From assembly GCA_017880745.1 (NCBI GenBank), contig JADGRR010000008.1, positions 1 through 21,367 of the forward strand: 21,367 bases of DNA, given 5' to 3'. This stretch comes from Burkholderiales bacterium. Its GTDB lineage: Bacteria; Pseudomonadota; Gammaproteobacteria; Burkholderiales; SG8-39. This document shows positions 14,023 through 21,367 of this stretch, one piece after another. Within the stretch, counting starts at the first letter, position 1. Every line of letters starts with the position of its first letter. The notes under the pieces were generated by a model. That model was not told the origin of the DNA. It was given only the letters and a program-made list of their open reading frames with translations, and searched no databases. The position numbers and the translations under genes are program-made.

Positions 14023-15588
14023 ATGAGCATCCTCGTCAAGCAAGCCTTGATCAGCGTCTCCGACAAGACCGGCGTGGTGGAATTCGCGCGTGCGCTGGCG
14101 CAGATGAAAATCTCCATCCTCTCCACCGGCGGCACGGCGAAGCTGCTCGCGCAAAACGGCGTCGCCGTCACCGAAGTGGCCGAGTACACCGGCTATCCGG
14201 AAATGCTCGACGGGCGCCTCAAGACGCTGCACCCCATGATCCACGGCGGACTGCTGGCGAGGCGCGACGTGCCCGAACACATGGCAGCGATCAAGGATGC
14301 AGGCATCGAGCCGATCGATCTGGTGGTGGTCAATCTCTACCCCTTCACCCAGACCATAGCCAAATCCGGTTGCACGCTCGCAGAGGCGATCGAGAACATC
14401 GACATCGGCGGCCCCACCATGCTGCGCTCGGCGGCCAAGAACCATATGGGCGTCGCCGTGGTGGTCGATCCGGCCGATTACCCGGCGCTGCTAGAGGAAC
14501 TGAAGACGAGCGAAGGCAGGGTCGGCGCCGCCACGCGTTTTGCGCTGGCGAAAAAGGTGTTCACCCACACCGCAGCCTATGACGGCGCCATCAGCAATTA
14601 TCTGACCGGCCTCGACGCCGGGCTGAAGAGCCGGGAATACCCGGAGCGGCTGACGCTGCAATTCGCCAAGGTGCAGGATATGCGCTACGGCGAGAATCCG
14701 CATCAGAGCGCCGCATTCTATCGCGACATCGAGCCGGCCGCGGGCAGCCTCGCCAGCTACACCCAGTTGCAGGGCAAGGAACTCTCCTACAACAACGTCG
14801 GCGATGCCGACGCCGCCTGGGAATGCGTGAAGACGTTCGCCGATCCCGCCTGCGTCATCGTCAAGCACGCCAATCCCTGCGGCGTCGCCATCGGCGAAAC
14901 AGTGCTTGCGGCCTACCAGCGCGCGTTGCAGACGGATCCCACCTCGGCCTTCGGCGGCATCATCGCCTTCAACCGGCCGCTGGACGCGCCCACCGCCCTC
15001 GCCGTGGCGAAACAGTTCGTCGAAGTGGTGATCGCGCCCGGCTACGATGCGGCGGCGCGCAAGGCACTTGAATCCAAGACCAACGTGCGCGTGCTCGTCG
15101 TGCCCATCGCCGCGGGCGGCAACCGCTACGATTTCAAGCGCGTCGGCGGCGGCCTGCTGTTGCAGACGCCCGACACGAAGAACGTCGAAGCCGCCGAACT
15201 GCGCGTGGTCAGCAGGAAAAAACCCACTGACGGGGAACTGCGCGACCTCCTTTTCGCCTGGCGCGTGGCCAAGTTCGTCAAGTCCAACGCCATCGTGTTT
15301 TGCGGCAGCGGCCAGACCCTGGGCGTGGGTGCGGGCCAGATGAGCCGCGTCGACAGCGCGCGCATCGCCGCGATCAAGGCCAAAAATTCCGGTCTATCTC
15401 TCGTGAATTCGGTCGTGGCCTCGGACGCCTTCTTCCCCTTCCGCGACGGCGTCGACGTGGTGGCACAGGCCGGCGCCAAGGCCATCATCCAGCCCGGCGG
15501 CAGCGTACGCGACGACGAAGTGGTCGCCGCGGCCGACGAGCTCGGCTTGGTCATGGTGTATACCGGTTTCCGCCATTTTCGCCACTGA
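14023..15588 (+). CDS. purH: Bifunctional AICAR formyltransferase/IMP cyclohydrolase
   Basis: PurH carries out the last two steps of IMP synthesis, formylating AICAR with 10-formyl-THF and closing the ring. ATG 14023 gives 521 residues (E. coli 529) with the expected start MSILVKQALISVSDKTG; an in-frame ATG 60 bases earlier would add an Arg/Pro-rich tail absent from the family. The MGS-like cyclohydrolase domain spans about 1-145, including KTLHPMIHGG (67-76). The formyltransferase domain follows, with the catalytic Lys281-His282 in VKHANPCGVA. The gene lies 99 bases after fis. No PurR box or riboswitch is evident in that gap. purD follows, so these are likely co-expressed. Confidence 0.97.
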   Translation: MSILVKQALISVSDKTGVVEFARALAQMKISILSTGGTAKLLAQNGVAVTEVAEYTGYPEMLDGRLKTLHPMIHGGLLARRDVPEHMAAIKDAGIEPIDLVVVNLYPFTQTIAKSGCTLAEAIENIDIGGPTMLRSAAKNHMGVAVVVDPADYPALLEELKTSEGRVGAATRFALAKKVFTHTAAYDGAISNYLTGLDAGLKSREYPERLTLQFAKVQDMRYGENPHQSAAFYRDIEPAAGSLASYTQLQGKELSYNNVGDADAAWECVKTFADPACVIVKHANPCGVAIGETVLAAYQRALQTDPTSAFGGIIAFNRPLDAPTALAVAKQFVEVVIAPGYDAAARKALESKTNVRVLVVPIAAGGNRYDFKRVGGGLLLQTPDTKNVEAAELRVVSRKKPTDGELRDLLFAWRVAKFVKSNAIVFCGSGQTLGVGAGQMSRVDSARIAAIKAKNSGLSLVNSVVASDAFFPFRDGVDVVAQAGAKAIIQPGGSVRDDEVVAAADELGLVMVYTGFRHFRH

Positions 15589-15627
15589 TCGAACACGAGT
15601 GCGGCACCAAGGACGCAAGGAACAGCC

Positions 15628-15690
15628 ATGAAGAATCTGCTTTGCGCTTTCCGCGCCTATGTTTTTGATTGCCTCGTTTTGGTTTCATGA
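15628..15690 (+). CDS. Possible 20-residue leader peptide upstream of purD
   Basis: A 20-codon ORF begins at ATG 15628 with AAGGA seven bases upstream (15617-15621), and its TGA (15688-15690) overlaps the purD ATG by the pattern ATGA. The peptide starts MKNLLCAFRAYVF and is hydrophobic with two Cys. By contrast purD itself has no good ribosome binding site, so coupled translation from this ORF would explain purD initiation. The ORF is short enough to arise by chance and I know of no described homologue, so it is offered as a candidate only. Confidence 0.35.
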   Translation: MKNLLCAFRAYVFDCLVLVS

Positions 15691-16970
15691 AACTGCTCGT
15701 GATCGGTAGCGGCGGCCGCGAGCACGCCCTGGCGTGGAAGCTGGCGCAGGCGCCGCGCGTACAGAAGGTCTACGTCGCGCCGGGCAACGCAGGCACGGCG
15801 CTCGAGCCGGGCCTGGAGAATATTCCCATCAGCGACATTGGCCAACTGGCCGAGTTCGCGCGCGAAAATTCGGTTCATCTCACCGTGGTCGGACCCGAGG
15901 CACCGCTCGCCGCCGGAATAGTCGATGCCTTTCGTGCCCGCGGCCTGAAGATCTTCGGCCCGAGCCGCGCCGCAGCGCAGCTGGAGAGTTCCAAGGATTT
16001 CGCCAAGCGCTTCATGCAGCGGCATCACATTCCCACCGCCGCCTACGCCAGCTTCAGCGACGCCGCGCAGGCGCACGCTTACCTGGACCAGCACGCTGCG
16101 CCGATCGTGATCAAGGCCGACGGCCTCGCCGCGGGCAAAGGCGTGATCGTCGCGATGACGGACAAGGAAGCGCATGACGCCGTCGACCTGATGCTGGTAG
16201 GCAACAAGATGGGCGATGCCGGCGCGCGCGTGGTGATCGAGGAGTATCTTGCCGGCGAGGAGGCGAGCTTCATCGTCATGAGCGATGGCGAGCATGTGCT
16301 CGCGCTCGCCACCAGCCAGGACCACAAGCGCCTGCAGGACGGCGATACCGGCCCCAACACCGGCGGCATGGGCGCCTACTCGCCCGCGCCGGTGGTGACG
16401 CCGGGACTGCACGCGCAGGTGATGCGCGAGATCATCATGCCCACCATCCAGGGCATGGCCAAAGACGGCATACCCTACGTCGGTTTTCTCTACGCCGGCC
16501 TGATGATCGATGCACAAGGCAATGCGAAGACGCTGGAGTTCAACTGCCGCATGGGCGATCCGGAAACCCAGCCGATCATGCTGCGCCTGAAATCGGATTT
16601 GTTCGAACTGTTCGAACTCGCCTGCGCCGGCACGCTGGCCCAGGCCGAGATTGAATGGGACCGGCGCACGGCCCTGGGCGTGGTGCTCGCCGCCGCCAAT
16701 TATCCGGACACACCGAATAAGGGCGCGGTCATCACCGGGCTCGCCAAACCTTCCGAGCGCACCGAGGACTGCATGGTGTTTCACGCCGGCACGGCTCTAG
16801 ACGGCGACAAGGTGGTCGTAAACGGCGGCCGGGTGCTGTGCGTCACCGCGCTGGGCGACAGCGTCAAGATGGCGCAGCGCCGCGCCTATCAGGCGGCCGA
16901 AGGCATACATTTCGACGGCATGCAATTCCGCCGCGACATCGGCCATCGTGCTATTCCCGCGAAGAAGTAA
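15687..16970 (+). CDS. purD: Phosphoribosylamine-glycine ligase (GAR synthetase)
   Basis: PurD ligates glycine to phosphoribosylamine with ATP in the second step of purine synthesis. The 427-residue protein begins MKLLVIGSGGREHALAWKL, the standard start (E. coli 429), which fixes the initiator at ATG 15687 rather than at the in-frame ATG 18 bases earlier. It has the N-terminal Rossmann-like domain (1-100), the ATP-grasp P-loop region KADGLAAGKGV (143-153), then a complete C-domain. The start overlaps the end of a small upstream ORF. It lies about 100 bases after purH, matching the purH-purD pairing found in many proteobacteria. Confidence 0.97.
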   Translation: MKLLVIGSGGREHALAWKLAQAPRVQKVYVAPGNAGTALEPGLENIPISDIGQLAEFARENSVHLTVVGPEAPLAAGIVDAFRARGLKIFGPSRAAAQLESSKDFAKRFMQRHHIPTAAYASFSDAAQAHAYLDQHAAPIVIKADGLAAGKGVIVAMTDKEAHDAVDLMLVGNKMGDAGARVVIEEYLAGEEASFIVMSDGEHVLALATSQDHKRLQDGDTGPNTGGMGAYSPAPVVTPGLHAQVMREIIMPTIQGMAKDGIPYVGFLYAGLMIDAQGNAKTLEFNCRMGDPETQPIMLRLKSDLFELFELACAGTLAQAEIEWDRRTALGVVLAAANYPDTPNKGAVITGLAKPSERTEDCMVFHAGTALDGDKVVVNGGRVLCVTALGDSVKMAQRRAYQAAEGIHFDGMQFRRDIGHRAIPAKK

Positions 16971-17038
16971 TAAGCGTTCGCCTTGCGTTGCGCGCAATGA
17001 CCTTGCGCGAACAAGCGCAACTAGCCTCTGTTAGCTGC

Positions 17039-17047
17039 TGCTAGAAT
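17039..17047 (+). promoter_or_regulatory. Candidate extended -10 promoter of hemF
   Basis: TGCTAGAAT combines an extended -10 TG with TAGAAT (5 of 6 to TATAAT), 29 bases before the hemF ATG. No -35 match is present at the usual spacing, as expected for extended -10 promoters. A small inverted repeat, TTGCGC (17003-17008) and GCGCAA (17015-17020), lies at the -35 side and might be an operator. Confidence 0.4.
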
Positions 17048-17076
17048 TCGCGTTTGTTTGCGTATATCGGTAACGA

Positions 17077-17973
17077 ATGAATACCTCCGCCGTCAAAGAC
17101 TACCTGCTAGTCCTGCAGCAGCACATCGTCGCGTCGCTGGAGTCCCTCGATGGCAAGCCGTTCCGCGAGGACCATTGGGACCGCCCGCAGGGCGGGGGCG
17201 GCATCAGCCGCGTGATCGAGGAAGGAGCGCTGTTCGAGCGCGGCGGCGTGAATTTCTCGTACGTGCAGGGCTCGGGCCTGCCGCCCTCGGCGAGTGCCTC
17301 CCGTCCCGAGCTGGCCGGCCGCGCCTGGCAGGCCATGGGTGTGTCGCTGGTGCTGCATCCGCGCAATCCGTATTGCCCCACTGTGCATATGAACGTGCGC
17401 TTTTTCGTCGCGACCAGGGAAGGCGCCGCGCCTGCGTGGTGGTTCGGCGGCGGCATGGATTTGACGCCGTATTACGGATTCGCCGAGGATGCGCAGCACT
17501 TTCACCGCACCTGCAAGCGTGCGCTCGACCCGTTCGGCGCCGACCAGCACGCCCGATTCAAGGCCTGGTGCGACCGCTATTTTTTCCTCAAGCACAGGAA
17601 CGAACCGCGCGGCATCGGCGGCATTTTCTTCGACGACCTGAGCGAGGCCGGTTTTTCCGCGTGCTTCGCGCTGACCCAAAGCGTGGGCGATCATTTCATC
17701 GACGCCTACCAACCGATCATCGTGCGGCGCAAGGACATCCCCTACGGCGAGCGCGAGCGCGACTTCCAGGCCTACCGCCGCGGGCGCTACGTGGAATTCA
17801 ATCTGGTCTACGACCGCGGCACGCTGTTCGGCCTGCAATCTGGCGGCCGCACCGAGGCGATTCTGATGTCCCTGCCGCCGGTGGTGAAATGGCGCTACGA
17901 CTGGCAGCCCGAGCCCGGAAGCGCCGAGGCCAGGCTGTACAGCGATTTCCTCGTCGTCAAGGACTGGGCCTAG
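17077..17973 (+). CDS. hemF: Oxygen-dependent coproporphyrinogen III oxidase
   Basis: HemF decarboxylates two propionates of coproporphyrinogen III to vinyls using O2, giving protoporphyrinogen IX. The protein has 298 residues (E. coli 299). Conserved blocks include NPYCPTVHMNVRFF (97-110), WWFGGGMDLTPYYGF (121-135) and GGIFFDDL (181-188). The four histidines implicated in metal binding and catalysis in E. coli are present at His94, His104, His143 and His173, two below the E. coli numbers. An oxygen-dependent enzyme implies that the organism respires oxygen at least part of the time. The gene follows purD and appears to have its own promoter. Confidence 0.97.
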   Translation: MNTSAVKDYLLVLQQHIVASLESLDGKPFREDHWDRPQGGGGISRVIEEGALFERGGVNFSYVQGSGLPPSASASRPELAGRAWQAMGVSLVLHPRNPYCPTVHMNVRFFVATREGAAPAWWFGGGMDLTPYYGFAEDAQHFHRTCKRALDPFGADQHARFKAWCDRYFFLKHRNEPRGIGGIFFDDLSEAGFSACFALTQSVGDHFIDAYQPIIVRRKDIPYGERERDFQAYRRGRYVEFNLVYDRGTLFGLQSGGRTEAILMSLPPVVKWRYDWQPEPGSAEARLYSDFLVVKDWA

Positions 17974-18009
17974 CCGAGAATCCGATACTTTGATCTTGGC
18001 GAGGAGGCG

Positions 18010-18150
18010 CGTTTATTTGCCTGCAGGCGCACACGCAAATTAAACGTCGAAGTGCGACATCCTAGCTAGATGCAAGGAAGACGCGAGGAAGGGAATCCCG
18101 ATCTAAGGCTATACGCCAAAATCAAACACTGGTCGGCCCGAGGGCGGGCC
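18010..18150. other. Hairpins in the convergent hemF/monooxygenase gap
   Basis: The 184-base gap between converging genes holds two inverted repeats. CGTTTATTTGC (18010-18020) pairs with GCAAATTAAACG (18035-18046) with one bulge and a 14-base loop, and GGCCCG (18135-18140) pairs with CGGGCC (18145-18150). Neither has a T run on either strand. They may serve as transcript ends for both operons; nothing else recognisable is present here. Confidence 0.3.
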
Positions 18151-18157
18151 GGGCCTC

Positions 18158-18505
18158 CTACCCTTCGTGCACTTTGCGGCTATCGGCCGGCGCCTCGGCG
18201 CGCTCGCTCATGCCGTAGTCGCGCAGGACACTGGCGACGCGCAGGCGGTAATCGGCAAACACGCCGTTGCGGCCGCGCGCCTGCGCCAGGCGGTGCCCTT
18301 CGAACTGGCGCCAGTGCTTCACCGCCGCCTCGTCGCGCCAGTAGGAAAGCGACAGCACCTTGCCTTCATGGGTGAGGCTGGCAAAGCGCTCGATCGAAAT
18401 GAAACCATCCTGCCGCTCCAGCTCCGGCCGCAGCGCCGCGGCGATGTCCAGGTATTCCTGCTTGCGCCCGGGCGCCGGAATCACTTCGAAGATGACGGCG
18501 ATCAT
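18158..18505 (-). CDS. Antibiotic biosynthesis monooxygenase (ABM) domain protein
   Basis: A 115-residue single-domain protein of the dimeric alpha/beta-barrel ABM superfamily. It starts MIAVIFEVIP, has the conserved SYWRDE strand, then HWRQFEGHRLAQARG (64-78) and YRLRVASVLRDYG, the typical pattern of YczJ-like ABM proteins. Members include quinol monooxygenases and the heme-degrading IsdG group. Trp65 and His71 are present, but the IsdG asparagine near position 7 is Glu here, so heme oxygenase activity cannot be assigned. An AAGGAAA ribosome site lies just before ATG 18505. It begins 21 bases after hemY, so it is likely the last gene of the hemDXY transcript. Confidence 0.85.
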   Translation of the reverse strand: MIAVIFEVIPAPGRKQEYLDIAAALRPELERQDGFISIERFASLTHEGKVLSLSYWRDEAAVKHWRQFEGHRLAQARGRNGVFADYRLRVASVLRDYGMSERAEAPADSRKVHEG

Positions 18506-18526
18506 GGAAATTTCCTTTCGCGTGCG

Positions 18527-19699
18527 TTACTGCCGCAGCTTCGCATCGGTGCTGGCGCGGTAATGCCGGTTGGCGTCCTCGGTCTTGCCGATGCGGTCGA
18601 ACAATTGCGCCAGCGCGAGATGCGCGCTGCGGCTGGGTTCGTCGGACAGGCTTGCCTCGAGGTAGCTCTGCGCCTTGCCCCACAGTCCCTGTTGCAGGCA
18701 CAGGCGCCCCAGCGTCAGGAGCAGCGCCCGGTCGCGCGGCCGCGACTTCAGCCACTTCTCCGCGCGCTCGATCTGCGTCAGGACATCGGCACCCAGGCAC
18801 TCGCCATAAAGCAATATCAGCTCGCCGCCCCACTCCACTTCCAGCGCCGCCTCGACGATTTCGTGCGCGCGGCGGCAGTCCCCGAGCGCAATGAACAGCT
18901 GCGCCGCAGCGCGCGCGACCCGCGCATCGAGCTTGTCTTCCGTATGCTGCCAGCACTCGGCAAGCCCAGCCGCATCCCCCGCCTGCTGGCGCAGCGCCTC
19001 GATCTGGGCGGTGATCCGCAGTTGCGTCGCCGCCACCTCTGCCAGCACGCCGCGCTTGCCCAGGGCAGTGGCGAGGCGCCGCACTTCGTCCCAATGGCCC
19101 AGGCGCTGATGCGCTTTCATCAACATGCGCTGGGTAGCGATGCGCTTGGGCCCGCTAGCGGACAGCTCGCGCAATACAACGAGCGCGTCGTCGTAGCGGC
19201 GATCGTCGAGCAGCAGGCTTGCCTGCACCGCCAGCCGGGCCTGGCGCGCATCCGGATCATGGCTCTCGGCGCGCGCGAGCCACTGGTCGCGTCGCTCGAG
19301 CTCGCGCAGTTCACCCGCGGCGCGCGCCGCGATCAGGGCGCTCAAGGCCGGCGCCTGCCCCAGTTCATAGGCCTCGCCTGCGGCCTTCTCGGCGCGGGCG
19401 TAGCGCCCCTCGAGCAGGGCCTGCAGGGCGGCAAGCATCGCCGCCTGCCCTTTCTCGCTGCGGCGGCGCGCGCGGAACGCGCGTACATGCAGCGGCAGGC
19501 GCAGCGTGTGCGCGACCAGGCGCAACAGCATGTAGCCGAACGCAAAGCCGGCGAGCCCGAGCAGGATGGCAAAATTGAGCGAAAGCTCGACACGGTAAGG
19601 CGGGAGGGCGAGGATGGCATAACCGTCATTGAGGCGCGCGGCCAGCGACAATCCCACCGCGAGGGCAAACACCGCCAGCACCCACATCAACCCGCGCAT
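18527..19699 (-). CDS. hemY: Heme biosynthesis-associated membrane TPR protein HemY
   Basis: A 390-residue protein of the HemY_N family (E. coli HemY about 398). Two hydrophobic segments near the N-terminus (about 5-21 and 39-62) anchor it to the inner membrane, and the rest is Ala/Leu/Arg-rich helical repeat of TPR type (for example RYARAEKAAGEAYELG and the C-terminal HLALAQLFDRIGKTEDANRHY). It is not the protoporphyrinogen oxidase that carries the same name in Bacillus. The biochemical role is not settled; it is linked to late heme synthesis by operon position. AGGA lies seven bases before ATG 19699, and the gene starts 22 bases after hemX. Confidence 0.93.
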   Translation of the reverse strand: MRGLMWVLAVFALAVGLSLAARLNDGYAILALPPYRVELSLNFAILLGLAGFAFGYMLLRLVAHTLRLPLHVRAFRARRRSEKGQAAMLAALQALLEGRYARAEKAAGEAYELGQAPALSALIAARAAGELRELERRDQWLARAESHDPDARQARLAVQASLLLDDRRYDDALVVLRELSASGPKRIATQRMLMKAHQRLGHWDEVRRLATALGKRGVLAEVAATQLRITAQIEALRQQAGDAAGLAECWQHTEDKLDARVARAAAQLFIALGDCRRAHEIVEAALEVEWGGELILLYGECLGADVLTQIERAEKWLKSRPRDRALLLTLGRLCLQQGLWGKAQSYLEASLSDEPSRSAHLALAQLFDRIGKTEDANRHYRASTDAKLRQ

Positions 19700-19721
19700 C
19701 TCTAGATCCTGCCCGCCACGC

Positions 19722-20804
19722 TCATCGCACCGCCTTTTCGCGCGATACCTTGAAATTGCGCACCGCGGCCAGGCTGTCGGCGATGGTGGGCAACTCCACG
19801 TTGATGCTGCCCGCCGAAAGCTGCTTCAGGCTCGCGAGCGCGATGGCGGTGCTCTTGGCGCGCGTATCGTAGTAACGCGTGAGCCAGGTCCGCGCCGTCT
19901 CCAGGTCGGTGCGAAAGCGCGTCGGGTCGCGCGTCAGCAGTGCCTGCCGCGCATTGAGCAGGCGCAACTGCAGATTTTCGCGCAGAAAGTAGGCCTGCGT
20001 CGGCGACAGCAGCGCCGCATCGGGGCTATCGACGTTGCGGATGCGCACCAGCTGTTTCATTTCGTCCCACACCTCGGTCAGCACGCGCGCCCAAACGCCG
20101 CTCGCACCCGCCGATCCGGCCGGCTTCGGCGGCGATTGCTCGCGTGCGTCGAATTGCAGCGGCAGGCTATCGACGCTCGCAATCAGGTTGTCCAGGCGCA
20201 GCGCCATGCCCGCAATATCCAGATTGGGCGCCGCTTTCAGGCGCTCGATGTCGCGGTTGAGCACGCGCCGCAGCGGGATGAATTGGGGCCGGTCCGAGCG
20301 CGCCAGACGCCCCTCGGCGGTCTGCAGCGCCAGCAGCGCCGCCTGCACATTCCCGGCGAGCTGCAGTTGCTGCGACGCCACGGTGAGGATCTGTTCGATT
20401 TCGGCCAGCGCCCATTCGTCGCGGCTGCGCGACAGCTCCTGGTACAAGGCTTCCAGCGCCACCTGCTGGCTCTGCGACTCGGCGATCCTGTTCTCGAGCA
20501 CGCTGAGTTTGACCTGCGCCTCGCGCACCGACTCCTGCGCCTGCCTGGCCAATACCAGGCTTTCTCCGGCTGCGCTATCGCTTGCGCGCAGGCGCTGGCC
20601 CAGCTCCTCGCGGATGGCGCCGATCTGGCTGCGGGTGTCGTACCACTGCCAGCAAACCGCGACAATCGCGCCGACGAGCGCAATCGTCACCGGCATGCGC
20701 CAGCCGATCGTCGACGGCTCGCGTTCGCCGCGTCCGCTCGGTTCTTCCGGCGGCGCGACCGGTTCCACGGCGGGCTTGGCGATGTCGGCGTTGCTTTCGT
20801 TCAT
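19722..20804 (-). CDS. hemX: HemX-family membrane protein of the heme operon
   Basis: A 360-residue protein from ATG 20804. The order is a short Pro/Glu-rich cytosolic tail, one transmembrane helix (about 37-54), a coiled-coil-like region (about 60-120, rich in Glu, Gln and Ala) and a helical C-terminal domain. This is the architecture of the HemX family encoded between hemD and hemY. Databases often label it uroporphyrinogen-III C-methyltransferase, but no SUMT domain or SAM-binding motif is present, so that label should not be taken as function. A GTG at 20834 overlaps the hemD stop (GTGA) and would add ten residues; neither start has a clear ribosome binding site. Confidence 0.9.
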   Translation of the reverse strand: MNESNADIAKPAVEPVAPPEEPSGRGEREPSTIGWRMPVTIALVGAIVAVCWQWYDTRSQIGAIREELGQRLRASDSAAGESLVLARQAQESVREAQVKLSVLENRIAESQSQQVALEALYQELSRSRDEWALAEIEQILTVASQQLQLAGNVQAALLALQTAEGRLARSDRPQFIPLRRVLNRDIERLKAAPNLDIAGMALRLDNLIASVDSLPLQFDAREQSPPKPAGSAGASGVWARVLTEVWDEMKQLVRIRNVDSPDAALLSPTQAYFLRENLQLRLLNARQALLTRDPTRFRTDLETARTWLTRYYDTRAKSTAIALASLKQLSAGSINVELPTIADSLAAVRNFKVSREKAVR

Positions 20805-20830
20805 GGGCGTCGGACGCGGAATGCGGAAAT

Positions 20831-21367
20831 TCACACTTTAGCAAAAAATGCCGCCAGCCCTGCGACCAGGCCTTCGTCGCCCGGACCGGTCAACACCACG
20901 GTCTCTACGCCCAGGGCGCGCGCCGCGGCGGCGATGCGCTCGTGCGGGGCGAACAGCGGCGTCTGCCTGAACCACTGCCGGCCCGCCTCGCCCAACATGT
21001 CGTACAGGTTGGCCAGCCCCTCGCTCGAGGTCACGGTGAACGCATCGAGCTGGTGCCGCTCCCACAACGCGAGCAATGGCGCGGCATCGGCTCTGGGCTG
21101 GCCGCGGCGGTAGCATTCGGCGTATTCGACCTCGGCGCCGCGCGCAGAGAGCGTGTCGCCCAGCAATTCGCGCCCGCCGTCGCCGCGGAAAATCACCACG
21201 CGCTTGCCTTGCATGTCCTTCAGTTCCGGCAGATCGAGCAAGGCTTCGCTGTCGAAACGCCCGCTCGGTGCGATCACCGCGGCAAAACCGCGGCGTTGCA
21301 GCTCGCGCTCGCTACCGCGGCCGACGGTCGCGACGCGCAGCCCGGACGGCCAGGTGCGCCGGGCATG
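20831..21367 (-). CDS. hemD: Uroporphyrinogen-III synthase, partial (N-terminus outside window)
   Basis: The frame stays open from its TGA at 20831-20833 to the window edge and gives the last 178 residues of HemD, which cyclises hydroxymethylbilane with inversion of ring D. The visible part includes LRVATVGRGSERELQRRGF followed by SGRFDSEALLDLPEL, the GKRVVIFRGDGGRELL block, ECYRRGQP, and TVTSSEGLANL near the C-terminal domain, all in the expected order. About 70 residues are missing. hemD, hemX and hemY follow one another closely, so they form one operon whose promoter lies beyond the window. Confidence 0.93.
   Translation of the reverse strand, partial: HARRTWPSGLRVATVGRGSERELQRRGFAAVIAPSGRFDSEALLDLPELKDMQGKRVVIFRGDGGRELLGDTLSARGAEVEYAECYRRGQPRADAAPLLALWERHQLDAFTVTSSEGLANLYDMLGEAGRQWFRQTPLFAPHERIAAAARALGVETVVLTGPGDEGLVAGLAAFFAKV

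Noticed and set aside
18158..18505. Calling the ABM protein a heme oxygenase (IsdG type)
   Set aside because: The catalytic Asn of the IsdG triad is replaced by Glu, and the HxxAQxxG pattern is typical of other ABM proteins.
18167..21113. Two long plus-strand frames opposite the monooxygenase gene, hemY and hemX
   Set aside because: The minus strand encodes proteins with the expected lengths, membrane helices and operon spacing; the plus frames are Gln/Arg/Ala-rich shadows.

Overview
The window is a GC-rich, gene-dense chromosomal segment from a Gram-negative bacterium, most likely a betaproteobacterium. The outer-membrane genes (lptD, surA), the aerobic hemF, and the gene orders lptD-surA-pdxA-rsmA, amgK-murU beside lptD, pepP-ubiH, dusB-fis-purH-purD-hemF and hemD-hemX-hemY all fit that group. 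Genus cannot be read from the sequence. Almost everything is conserved housekeeping; I see no tRNA, rRNA, CRISPR array, prophage, transposase or plasmid gene. No stretch longer than 300 bases lacks a gene; the longest gap is about 230 bases.

Layout. (1) Bases 1-1468, plus strand: the tail of plsC, an overlapping YgjP-type metallopeptidase gene, then gloA. (2) Bases 1579-7880, minus strand: an envelope/cofactor operon read lptD, surA, pdxA, rsmA, followed by a separate unrecognised gene with its own candidate promoter. (3) Bases 8031-12571, plus strand, divergent from lptD: amgK-murU (MurNAc recycling, 4-base overlap), pepP, ubiH. (4) Bases 12677-17973, plus strand: dusB-fis (4-base overlap), purH, a possible 20-codon leader ORF, purD, hemF. 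(5) Bases 18158-21367, minus strand: hemD (truncated by the window edge), hemX, hemY and an ABM-domain monooxygenase gene, convergent with hemF.

The genes form modules: outer-membrane assembly (LptD inserts LPS; SurA chaperones barrels such as LptD), peptidoglycan recycling (AmgK, MurU), vitamin B6 (PdxA), ribosome and tRNA modification (RsmA, DusB), purine synthesis (PurH, PurD), ubiquinone (UbiH) and heme (HemD, HemX, HemY, HemF).

The most unusual signal is not in the proteins. A dispersed family of short, double-hairpin intergenic elements occurs at five sites (bases 935, 2255, 7962, 9723 and a tandem pair at 11251), always oriented with the downstream gene. Several begin at the stop codon of the upstream gene, and two end exactly at the start codon of the downstream gene. 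In the amgK and ubiH copies the element's 3' end, which overlaps the start codon, is complementary to a segment inside the first hairpin, which suggests a possible RNA switch or pseudoknot. The family could equally be a REP/MITE-like repeat; the sequence alone does not decide.
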